This document shows positions 36,601 to 46,575 of a stretch of DNA of 64,000 bases, piece after piece. Origin of the DNA: Megalonaias nervosa (Eukaryota; Mollusca; Bivalvia; Unionida; Unionidae); NCBI GenBank assembly GCA_016617855.1, contig JAECUM010004411.1, positions 1 to 64,000 of the forward strand, given 5' to 3'. Position numbers and translations under genes: made by a program. The notes under the pieces were generated by a model. That model did no database searches, was not told the origin of the DNA, and saw only the letters and a list, made by a program, of their open reading frames with translations. How positions within the stretch are numbered: the stretch's first letter is position 1; each line of letters opens with the position of its first letter.

Positions 36601-38833
36601 AGAGATTTCTATATATTTGTTCAGAAAGTATTTTTACAGTTTATTAAAATGAATAATGTTTGTCATTACCAAAACAACTAACAAATCTAGGATTTGAATT
36701 AAAAAATTGACTTAATTAATGTTGATTGATTGATATGGGTTTTACAGTGTACCATCTCAGTTCAGGCAACATGGTGTCAAACAGGATCACATATTTTGGT
36801 TTCACATCTTATTTACATGGAGATAAAAATATGAGAGAAAGAACCAAAACCTATATTCATGCTGGAATCTCCCAGTTAGAAAAATTCTTAGCATTCATAC
36901 ACTTTTAATCACTTCATACAATCATGCTAGTGTAACACAGTGGTCCCAGTTCTAATGCCCTGTAACCACACAGGACAACTGTAAAAATATATTTTCTAAC
37001 AGTTGAATCTAAAGTAAACTCTTCAATGCTTAAAGGGTCACATGACATGTTTCTTAAAATTTGTGTTTGTGTGTTAGTTAAAGGAATAATAATTTAAAGT
37101 ACCAGTTTAGAAGGATAATGAACTATTACAGTATTAGTGTAAAATGTTTTCTGAAAATTGCTTGGTACTGTTTATTTGTCACATTAGTTACAAGAATAAT
37201 AATTATAAATATACAACTGAATCTGAAAAAAATTGCATGGATGATTGGCATGGCACTATTTTTAATTATCATTTTTCATATGACAATTGATAATAAGCAC
37301 AGTTACACCGAAGTTTAATCCTTTTCAAAATGATTTGGGAAGAATGCAGCAAACACTTGATTCTGTTTTCTGACAACAAAAGCATATATAAAATCCATTT
37401 GAGGATTTTAAAAATATTAAACTTTACAAAGAAAGTTGGCTTTTGATGTTCAAATAAAATGAAAAATGACCTCCAAAGTTATTGATGACATAAATTTGAA
37501 CAATGTTTTCACTCTGAGTTTAAACCAGTGTAAGATTTTTTTATTTGCAATTACTTCATATACAATTCAAGTATTCATGAAATATAGACAAACAAGGTAC
37601 TGTAAAAGACATTTTCAAAGTAAAAAGGCAAAATTTGTAATTCTCATTTAAGCTTTGCAAAGCCACATTTATCCTTTCAGTGATCAAGTAAACATGTATG
37701 TCAATAGTTAAATTGTTTGTCAATAACTAAATCGTGAGTGGTAAAGGATCAAGTAAAAAAAACAAGCTTGTGTTAATGTACTTGTAGTTGATAAGGATTT
37801 TAATTTATACACCTAAATTCTAACACCTGAAGATGAACTCTTCCCTCTACATTTCCTTTGGACACAAAAAGTTTTCCAACTGCAAATACTTGACAAGTTT
37901 ATCTGTGGAGGAGATATCTTGGAACTTCAACAGCTACTTCTCCAATGGATTTCTTTTCTTCAAATGCAATTGTAAATGAATTCTGCTTCTTGACATTGCT
38001 TGTCTTAAAAAGATTGATTATGTCTGTGCTTTGTTAAAGCCTCCTTTGTTTATATGTTTATGAGACCACCCCCACCCCACCCCATGTGTAATTCCTATTG
38101 CATTGGTTTTAAAATAAGGGTAGGTAATTTAGTTTATATATATATAATTTACTAAGCACTTCAAGTTCTGTTGGGAATTTTTATTTATATTTTTAATATA
38201 TTTATTTTCTATTTTTAACCTGATGAAAAAGTGCTAGGGTCAGCAGCTTAAACGGGCATGGTTGGTCGACCGGGAACTTTTTTGTGTCCCTGATATGGCA
38301 CTTCCGGTCTGCATTGATCGGAATCTGGGAGACAATTTCCCCTATTGAAAAAAAACTGAGATAATTGAAGGACCCCACTTAATACTAATAGCAGGTGCTT
38401 ATCTACTTACTGCTTTTAAATTTAAAAAAATATTGAGAAGTTGTGGAAAGTTCTAGGAAATATTTCTTTCGCCTTCTTCCATTGGTTGCAGAGCATGGAA
38501 TTACCCAATCACAGCAGCCGATTCATCAATCTTGTACACGCCATAATAATAAATTCGAAAGTGGTATGTTGAAAGTGATTCTGAAACTCCTGTTTAACAA
38601 GTCAAGTCTTTCCGAATTAAATCTCAAATGGCCCAGGCAAAGCAGATACCAGACAATGTGAAATGTGAAGTTTAAGACTATTGCTACTAAAATTTATGAA
38701 GGAGTGTATAGAATCATGGAATAGTTACTTAAAGTATAACTGACTAGAATCATGGAATAGTTACATAAAGTATAACTAATACAAACATTACAGAATTCAA
38801 CAATATTGGAACTCAACTATATTCACGGATTGC
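36601..38833. other. AT-rich interior, nothing recognised
   Basis: ORFs of 60-70 residues at 36726-36908, 37118-37318 and 38443-38661 carry no recognisable motif. The interval 37830-37980 stays open in two plus frames, without similarity I can name. Confidence 0.4.
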
Positions 38834-40470
38834 ATGAGAATATCAAGAACGTCAAAACATAGAGAGCTCTCGGAACTGGAAAAATACATTGACACGAAAC
38901 GAGTGGAAAAAATTGAAGGTTCTTTTTTGGAGTGCTTATACAAGCAAGGAATGCAAGAAATTAATATGAGGGATATACCTGTGGATAAAAGACCCAGTAT
39001 GACAAGTGTATTGGTAGCAATGGGAGTACAAGTCAAAGATTCTATCCAACTAACGGTGTGTATTGGTAGCAATGGGAGTACAAGTCAAAGATTCTATCCA
39101 ACTAACGGTGTGTATTGGTAGCAATGGGAGTACAAGTCAAAGATTCTATCCAACTAACGGTGTGTATTGGTAGCAATGGGAGTACAAGTCAGAGATTCTA
39201 TCCAACTAACGGTGTGTATTGGTAGCAATGGGAGTACAAGTCAAAGATTCTATCCAACTAACGGTGTGTATTGGTAGCAATGGGAGTACAAGTCAAAGAT
39301 TCTATCCAACTAACGGTGTGTATTGGTAGCAATGGGAGTACAAGTCAAAGATTCTATCCAACTAACGGTGTGTATTGGTAGCAATGGGAGTACAAGTCAG
39401 AGATTCTATCCAACTAACGGACGCGCTAAACAGAAAAGGAGATGATAGATACATATTGCGACCAAAGGGAAATACACCAGTACTCCCCTATGGCAAAATG
39501 GAAATTGGAGGGCAAACCGTTATCATAAGAGAACCAGCACCATTCTTATGAGGAATAAAGAAAAGAACAGCTGAACTACACATAACAGATATTCCAGTGG
39601 AGATACCACTGGAAGCTACAGTCGAAAGATTTGAAACAAAATTCCAGACAAAGGTTACGAAAGCAAGAATGGACACACACCCAGGATTCCAAATTAAGAA
39701 TGGAGTTAGAATCCTAGAAATAGAGAAAGAAAAAATCAAGACAGTGAAGAAAGTTTTCTTTCTACATGTATTCCTTGCCAAAACATGGTACAAATGCTGT
39801 ATACATCACAGGAAATGTTCATAATGTGGTAACGTAGGACACACAACTAAGAAATGTCCAACAATTCAGGAACAAAAGGAAAGGACAATACAAATTAGTG
39901 AAAATATATCTCCCCAGCTGAATGATACACAAGAGACACAAGAGGAAGAAAATAAACCAGTACCTAAACCATGGAACAGAGGGAGAGGAAAACAAGAACC
40001 ATTACAAATAAGGGAAAATAAGCAACGAGAAGTACAAATCCAAATAAAAACCCATCCCAATATCAAGGACTGCAAAAACAACAGAAGAACCAGACAACAC
40101 ATCAAACAACAACAAAAGGATACAATGAAAAACAACCAGATCTACCCAAAGGGATACAAGAACAACAACAACAACAACAAACAGAGACAACAAAGACAAA
40201 AAGAAAAGAAAGGAAAACAAAATGTAGAACAAAACACTGACTATGTCGCAAGGACAGAACAATCAGTACAGACAAATGTAAGGAGAAGAAGAAAAAAGAA
40301 AATCCGAATGAGTTTACATCCAGAATTCCAAACTGACAAATCACAAACAACTTCTGAAGAAAGTGAAAGGAAAAGGAAAAGGAAAATCAGAGAAAAATAC
40401 AAACTGATATATGATAAGGAGCTCAGAGAAACAGAATATGAAATACAAGACAATGACAAGCAATCCTAAA
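38834..40470 (+). pseudogene. Retroelement gag-like ORF1 with CCHC zinc knuckle, disrupted
   Basis: A plus-strand frame starting near 38834 (RISRTSKHRELSELEKYIDT) runs into an 8 x 52-bp expansion at 39009-39420. It resumes as DALNRKGDDRYILRPKG and then PYGKMEIGGQTVIIREPAPF. After a stop it continues as ITDIPVEIPLEATVERFETK and KARMDTHPGFQIKNG. Near 39810-39860 a CX2CX4HX4C zinc knuckle is readable (CxxCGNVGHTTKKC), but one intervening codon is TAA. The C-terminal part is highly charged (Gln, Asn, Lys, Arg and Glu rich) and ends at 40468. The layout (small alpha/beta RNA-binding-like region, CCHC knuckle, basic tail) is that of a LINE ORF1 or gag-like nucleic-acid chaperone. No RT follows. Two stops and a net frame shift from the expansion mark it as dead. 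Confidence 0.75.
39009..39420. repeat. 52-bp tandem repeat, 8 copies, inside ORF1 fossil
   Basis: TATTGGTAGCAATGGGAGTA, CAAGTCAAAGATTCTATCCA and ACTAACGGTGTG repeat at 39009, 39061, 39113, 39165, 39217, 39269, 39321 and 39373. Copies differ only by CAAAG/CAGAG in two units. Fifty-two is not a multiple of three, so each copy shifts frame. Seven extra copies add 364 bases, a net +1 shift. Confidence 0.98.
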
Positions 40471-40846
40471 TTGTACACCAAAAAAATATATCCCAGAAAA
40501 ATTTTGGCCCGCGCATAGGGTGGTATAATAACAACAAAAAAAAAAAAAAGGATCCAGAGGGACAAAACTTTATAGCACCACACAAAACATGAAAACTGCC
40601 CTTAAATATTTAATAGTAAAGAAAAATACACAAACATTAACTGTAAAGAATATAGCACTCTACCAAACATAAGCCATCGGGTGATTTGATAACACAAACC
40701 TTCAGGTAATCATAAAGTTAGGGAGGGTGGTTGACTTTGGTCTGAAAAATCAGATGAGGAATTCCCCCCCCCCCAACCCAAAGTTGAAAATAAACTGGTC
40801 TGTGAAAATTGGCATTGTAAAGGAGTGGATTCATCAATCGCCATGA

Positions 40847-41012
40847 ACTTGTTTGCGTTATTTATATGATAATCCTGTTACCGGAAATGTTCTTAGCCAC
40901 CTAAATATTGTTCAGCAGAGAAAGGCAATCGAAGATTACAAAGTCAGCGATTTGGTGTCTGCAAGGTTATCGTGTTTTGGGATTACAGAAGGAATTATTG
41001 GAAGGATTGGTG
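40847..41012 (+). CDS. Exon-like segment A, unknown product
   Basis: The frame is open from the TGA at 40844-40846 to a donor-like GTATGT at 41013. It encodes YLYDNPVTGNVLSHLN, then IVQQRKAIEDYKVSDLVSAR and LSCFGITEGIIGRIG. Composition is balanced and unlike the AT-noise ORFs around it. The start is not clear (a TTCTTAG acceptor-like site lies at about 40891). Joined to the acceptor at 42271-42272 in the same phase, the frame continues for 22 codons to TAG at 42341. I do not recognise the family. It could be an exon of a gene carried by the candidate transposon, or a host exon. Confidence 0.35.
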
Positions 41013-41089
41013 GTATGTTCGTTTCTTTTTTTATTATATTACATTAAATTTGAAAATGGTATGAACATTTATTGGCTCACGTTTCTTAG

Positions 41090-41198
41090 CACAGGCACTT
41101 GATTCCGGGGTAAACTAATGTGTACACTCGCCGAATAACATGTGAAGTGTTAATTGGTGAGTGTACACATTAGTTTAACCCGGAATCAAGTGCCTGTG
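41090..41198. repeat. 109-bp foldback hairpin
   Basis: Two 51-base arms (41090-41140 and 41148-41198) are reverse complements with 4 mismatches around a 7-base loop TGTGAAG. The outer ends are CACAGGCACTTGATTCCGG and its complement. No target duplication was found, and no coding potential. It could be a foldback MITE or the source of a long hairpin RNA. Confidence 0.93.
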
Positions 41199-42272
41199 AA
41201 ACATGTATAGCATTCAGTAAACCTTATTGTTTTCATCAAATTTTATCATTGTACAATTCAGTTGTAAATCTTTGGAAGTGAATTACAAGAATATAGTACA
41301 TTTTAATGATAATAATTATTTAACTATGCCCGATTTGAATAGTGTAAAGCAAACTAACCCATTAACATTAGTTGAATTTAGAAGAAAAAAATTAATAACG
41401 GTTTTAATTATTATGAAACACGAAAATGAAGTCACATTTTAAAATCGTTGAAAAAACGATAAAATCTGAAAAATATTTAATGACTCAAACCTGGATCTTA
41501 AAGTAACTGTGTGTGCATAATTATTATAGTGCATGAAATCAGAAGAATATGTTTATGAATAGTCTTAAAGACATGTAAGAATAGAACAGAACATCCATGC
41601 GTATAGGTTGTTAGGCAGCAAGAAAATCTACAAAGCAATCAATCAAATTAATTACTGCTTCAGTATATCCATGAAAAGCTAAATTACAGTATTAAAGTAC
41701 AGTATTTTATAATTTAAATAATTGTACTGGCCTGCCATATTATCATGTGTTTATCTGAAATTGCAGCTGCATTCTACTTTTAGATACGAGGTAATGATTC
41801 GTGACATCACATGATGGCCACTGTTAAACAACTTTATAGACCTTGCAAACCCTGATAGTATATGCCCTTCATTTCGGGTGTAAATTTGCGTACCATATTA
41901 AAATGATTAATGATCATGCATGTCTTATGTTGATGATATTAAATAGTACTTAAATTGGATTTCTTTTGTTTGTCTAATTGAAAAGGAAATATGGCGTCCA
42001 TGATACCGATCTCATGCTTTATTTTACCTGTTGCATATGAATTTGCAAAAATGTAAGCATCAGTGATCTCTTACCTTTCTAAAGACTGTCAGGTTAGAAA
42101 ATTAAAATTATTACTTATATTTTTAAAGGCCAACATGCCTAACACATTTTTTTTTTCAGCAATAAACATGGGTATATGTATTCTTTCCCAAGTAATCAAT
42201 TCCCATCACTAGTAAATGGCATGGAATGTATTGCATATTATTTGAAAAGTTTGCTTTTTGTTTTAAATTTAG

Positions 42273-42408
42273 GGTTGAAACAAGATGCAAATCCACAATC
42301 ACCAAAACCACCAAAAATGGCTAAGACAATAGCAACAAAATAGACCTCCAAGATGGCAACACCAAAACAGACTAAGACGGTAACACCAAAAAAGTCCAAG
42401 GTACAATG
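42273..42408 (+). CDS. Exon-like segment B, Lys/Pro/Thr-rich, interrupted
   Basis: After an acceptor-like TTTTGTTTTAAATTTAG the phase-1 frame reads LKQDANPQSPKPPKMAKTIA, then TK and TAG. Past the stop it continues SKMATPKQTKTVTPKKSKVQ. The two halves look like diverged repeats (KMA-T-, PK). The segment may be a short basic tail exon or a degenerate repeat. Function unknown. Confidence 0.25.
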
Positions 42409-42852
42409 AAGATGCAGCAATTTCAGACTTTCTAAAAACTTTATAAGCAACAAGCATTGTGTCATATCTTTATGGATCGATTACAGTACAGTGAAATAAA
42501 ATAAGATAGTAATTCTGAATAATTTTAATTTTATCTTTAAAGGAGTGCATCAGGATCTTATAATTTTATTGATTGAATACATTAGTTTGAACTCGTAAGC
42601 CATTGAGCCAGGAACAGAATATAATCTTGACTTTATTTGTTATCAACAATTTAGAATGATGGTCCCAAATTCAAAGAACAGTCCATTGTAGAAATATAGC
42701 ATTTTAAGGCTTAATAGCTTGTTTTCAGAACTAAAGGATTCTAAACATGATTTGTAATTTAAGACTGCCAATAACAGTTATGTTATATGTGCACTATTTG
42801 TTTTATTAATTCATCACATTTTATATTTTAAACCAATAGTTTTTTTTGGCAG

Positions 42853-42986
42853 GACTGATCCAAAAGAAATGGAAGAGTATCAAAGAGGTGATGATAAACA
42901 AGAAAATCAGTGAAGTGCTAAAACCATCAAGAAACCAGGATATAAATAGATGGATGTTCAAAATTAAATGGACAATTTGGCACTGA
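42853..42986 (+). CDS. Exon-like segment C, terminal, unknown product
   Basis: A strong acceptor-like tract (T run then GGCAG) ends at 42852. The frame then reads LIQKKWKSIKEVMINKKISE, VLKPSRNQDINRWMFKIKW and TIWH, and stops at TGA 42984-42986. It lies about 130 bases before the right palindromic cluster, so if real it would be the last exon of a gene inside the candidate transposon. No family recognised. Confidence 0.3.
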
Positions 42987-43114
42987 AGGAACCTTATGGG
43001 CATTCTTGATATTTGGACCGTTTTAAAATTTTATTTGTACGTGTTCAGCAAATTAAAACTAAAATATATTCTTATATTCTGTAATATTTGCTTCAATTCT
43101 TGGTCTGATGTTTT

Positions 43115-43538
43115 TTGCCAGGAAGGTGTCCTCGGAATCCTCGGACGATATGTCCTAGGAATCCTCAGACAATATGTCCAAGGAATCCTTGGACGATGTG
43201 TCCTAGGAAGCCTCGGACAGTATGCCCTAGGAATCCTTGGACAATGTGTCCTAGGAAACCTCGAACAATATGTCCGAGGAATTCTCAGAATGCTTGTAAA
43301 CCTCAGACAATATGTCTGATGATTCCTTGGAAACCTTGGAGTATTGGTTAGAAGAAACCTTGGAAGTCCGAGGTCAACCTTGGACATTAAGAATAAAAAC
43401 CTTGGACATTGGTATAAAAAAAATTTTGTCCTTGGACTACTATTACCTCAGAAAATCAGCAACCAAAACTCGGAGGTTTTTTCCTAGGAAAATTTGTCCA
43501 AGGTTTCCTAGGAAACCTTAGAATATGTACAGCCAGGC
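43115..43538. repeat. Right cluster of short palindromic words (possible subterminal repeats)
   Basis: CCTCGGAC, TCCTAGGAA, CCTTGGAC and TCCGAGG recur about twenty times in both orientations. Within 43120-43310 they form a loose array of about 30 bases (ATATGTCC, TAGGAATCCTCGGAC). The outer edge is the inverted match to 36258. Proline/arginine-rich ORFs on both strands here are by-products. Confidence 0.85.
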
Positions 43539-44679
43539 ATGATGATGATTCACTAGTTCCTTGCTATGAAACCCACAGCTTACCAGCATGACTTGTATAT
43601 AGTCAAACCTTGCTAAAATTCTGTTTTATCTAGCCACATTTAGCTTAAAGGTCATGTACAATAACTGGTTCATGACACAACACAATCAGTCCCGTCATCA
43701 TACCAGCAAGACATATATATTGTTATGTCTAGGGGCTTAAACTTCAGTTACCAGACAAGGTAAACCCAACAAGCATTCACTTTTCCAAAATATAAATGTA
43801 TTTAAATAAAATATAAAAACAAAGTGAAAGAACTAAAAATAACTAAAGTTTATGAATTCCTAGAATATTATCCTAAATTGTACTATCAATTTCTCATTGT
43901 CCAAAGATATTCTGAATGAAAGCTCTAATGTGTTTATGTGCTACCATGCTAGTACCACTGAAGAATCACAGTTCTAAATCCAAATGCTATTACTTCAAGC
44001 CAATCCATTGAATGTAAAATATCACTGAAGTCCTTGAGTAAATTCACATAATCCAATAGATTTATTTAAATATTCAGGTCCTTGAGTAAATTCACATAAT
44101 CCAATAAGTATTTATTGCTTAAAGATTTTGCACCCTGCTAAATCCAAGGAACAAATATTATAAATAAATTACTATTTCTTCACAATGACTTTTAGAAAAC
44201 TGCCATAGACTGATGATTGGAATATGTGGTGCATGTAGTCTCATTCTATAGTCTCTATATATGTACCAGATCAACACAATCTGATTCACTGAAATATTCT
44301 GGAACAATTTGGTCATATTATTTCAAAATAACTCAGCCACGTTACGACCATCTCAAACTGTTAAACCAATCAACAATTAGGGTGTACATCATAGCACTAA
44401 CAGGGCAAATGCAATCCTCCTTTCATGTGATGTTTATGTCACCTCCATTCAAATTAATGCATGGCATATTCAACCAAAATAGTTGTTGACTTGACCTTAG
44501 CGATTGGCCTTGATTTATGATTGAGATTCATACAACGGAGTGTGCGTGTACTTTTGTTATAGGTCTTACCAGCTGCTTAATTAAAGAATTCAAAATATAA
44601 CTGTCAGAGACCCAAATGACTTAAATAAAAACTACATTATAATTAAAAGATGATAAGATATTCGTAACAATATACAGTC
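43539..44679. other. AT-rich stretch, nothing recognised
   Basis: Only a two-copy 54-bp repeat at 44025-44110 (GTCCTTGAGTAAATTCACAT, AATCCAATA) was seen. Confidence 0.45.
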
Positions 44680-45065
44680 ATACCTAGGGAAAAGGTTGTG
44701 TACAATCACTGGTTCCTCACTATGCAGCCCCTCAGCATATCAGTAGTACATGTATATAGTCATACCTAGGGAAACGGTTGTGTACAATCACTGGTTCCTC
44801 ACTATGCAGCACATCAGTAGTACATGTATATAGTCATACCTAGGGAAACGGTTGTGTACAATCACTGGTTCCTCACTATGCAGCCCCTCAGCATATCAGT
44901 AGTACATGTATATACAGTCATACCTAGGGAAAAGGTTGTATACAGTCACTGGTTCCTCACTATGCAGCCCCTCAGCATACCTGCAGTACATATATATAGT
45001 CACACCTAGGGAAAAGGTTGTGTACAGTCACTATTTCCTGACTATACCACCCCTCATTATATGAG
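44680..45065. repeat. Minisatellite, 66-83-bp unit, about 5 copies
   Basis: AGTCATACCTAGGGAAA-GGTT, GTGTACAATCACTGGTTCC and TCACTATGCAGCCCCTCAGC recur. One copy lacks the CCCCTCAGCAT block. The motif GTAGTACATGTATATA joins the units. Confidence 0.95.
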
Positions 45066-45737
45066 CAGTACATGTATATACAAGTATCTAGTCATACAGT
45101 CTTTGGATATGGTGGCAGACACAACTCAACCTTGAGGACTTGCATTTATATTTGCCAACAACATAATCTCTAGTCAGGTCAGAGAACATAACTACAGCTA
45201 CCCCTTACCCCCCCCCCACACACACTTACACCTTCCCACATCTTAAAAAGAATGGAATAAAAAATATATATTTCTCATTGATAACAAGGAAATTGAAAAG
45301 AAAATGTTGATATATTTCCTACTGATAACAAGAAAATGTAATGGATAATACTGGTATTATTCCCATTGATAACAAGGAAATGGAATAGATAATATTGGAA
45401 TAATTACCATTGAAGAAAATAGAATATAAAATACCATTGTATTTCTCATTTGATGGAAAAATTAGCATGCTGTGATGTAAGCATGACAGATCCAGTAATG
45501 AAGATAAATATTACTATGGCTTTCATCAGGCTTTGTATTCATACTAGCTTGAAAAATCAATGCTGATTACAATATATGTGGAGTAGAAGTGACCTCCCTA
45601 GTATTGTACCTATACAAACATTGGAGCAAGCTTATGTCACACAAGGCATGAGGAGGATTATGAACTTATGTAGTTGCTTTCGGATGAGGAAAAGTAATCA
45701 TAAGTAACATACCTCCAATATTTTCAGCAAGAGTTGT
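45066..45737. other. AT-rich stretch with weak repeats
   Basis: A degenerate repeat with CATTGATAACAAGGAAAT occurs about four times at 45275-45410, and a C run at 45206-45216. No gene recognised. Confidence 0.45.
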
Positions 45738-46050
45738 CTCCTCTTTTGGCCTAAGTGGTTAGAGCATCCACCTCGGATGCATGAGGTTGTGGTTTGAACC
45801 CTGGCAGAGTCATACCAAAGACTTATAAAAATGGTACTAACAGCTGCCATGCTAGGCACTCAGCATTAAGAGATTAGTGTTAGGACTGGTCAGCCTGGTG
45901 TCACGATAATGTGACTGGGTGGACATATGCTAAATGTCTGTGGCATGATGCCCCAGTGCTAGGCATCATTATAAACTGCCACACTGCAGACATTGTAGTG
46001 ACATGACTAAAATTGTTTAAGCTATGCTAAAAATCTGAATCACATATACA
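45738..46050 (+). mobile_element. tRNA-derived SINE, family A, second full-length copy
   Basis: The head has A-box-like GGCCTAAGTGGTTAGAGCA and B-box-like GTGGTTTGAACCCTGG. The body has GCACTCAGCATTAAGAG, GGTCAGCCTGGTGTCACG, ATAATGTGACTGGGTGG and GTGGCATGATGCCCCAG, matching the copy at 13899-14202 along its length. Target duplications were not clear. Confidence 0.88.
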
Positions 46051-46319
46051 CACCTGACTAATTTTTGGATACTCCAGCACTTTTGGCATTACTAATTGGG
46101 TATTATGTGTGTGTTCGGACTGACATTTGACATCTTGGAGATGTGAAATACATATTGTCTCACATGTGTTCTTAACTCTCATCCACAGTGACTAATCAGG
46201 GTAATTATTGATACATGAGACTTTCATGTAGTAAAATCTGTCATTTTAGGGTGGACCAGGATAATGACATCTGAAGCATGATTATAAATTTTTAAAAAAT
46301 CTGCATTTATGAAACCAAT

Positions 46320-46575
46320 TTAATAGTATCACTGCTTTGATACTATGTATATCACCGCCTTGGTACTGTTGATATCACTTCTTTGATACTATTGATATCA
46401 TTGCTTTGATACTATTGATATCACTACTTTGATCCCATGTATATCACTGCTTGATACTATTGATATCACTGCTTTTATATTATAGATATCACTGATACTA
46501 TTGATATCACTGCTTTGATACTGTTGATATCACTGCTTTGATAGTATTGGTATCCCTGCTTTGATACTGTTGAAG
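46320..46575. repeat. Minisatellite, 23-bp unit, about 11 copies
   Basis: GATATCACTGCTTTGATACTA recurs with small deletions. GATATC is palindromic in each unit. Confidence 0.95.

Larger units (their letters stand above)
36258..43538. mobile_element. Candidate large DNA transposon with imperfect TIRs and subterminal arrays
   Basis: The left edge (36258) and the reverse complement of the right edge (43538) agree at 20 of 25 positions: GCCTAG/GCCTGG, TTGTACAT/CTGTACAT, TTTCCGAGGTT/ATTCTAAGGTT. Immediately inside both edges lie clusters rich in CCTTGGA, CCTAGG and CCTCGGA words in both orientations. This layout, inverted ends plus many subterminal copies of a transposase-binding-like word, is known for CACTA-type and some other large DNA transposons. 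No transposase was recognised and no clear target duplication flanks the edges. The interior holds a LINE ORF1 fossil, a hairpin and exon-like segments. The alternative is two independent copies of one palindromic satellite. The boundaries are an inference. Confidence 0.4.

Noticed and set aside
40002..40583. Several minus-strand hydrophobic ORFs resembling membrane proteins
   Set aside because: They are the antisense of the Lys/Gln/Asn-rich tail of the gag-like ORF1, where antisense codons give Phe, Leu, Val and Cys.
43031..43387. 118-residue Pro/Arg-rich ORF, collagen-like at first sight
   Set aside because: It is a translation of the palindromic-word cluster, and both strands give similar ORFs.
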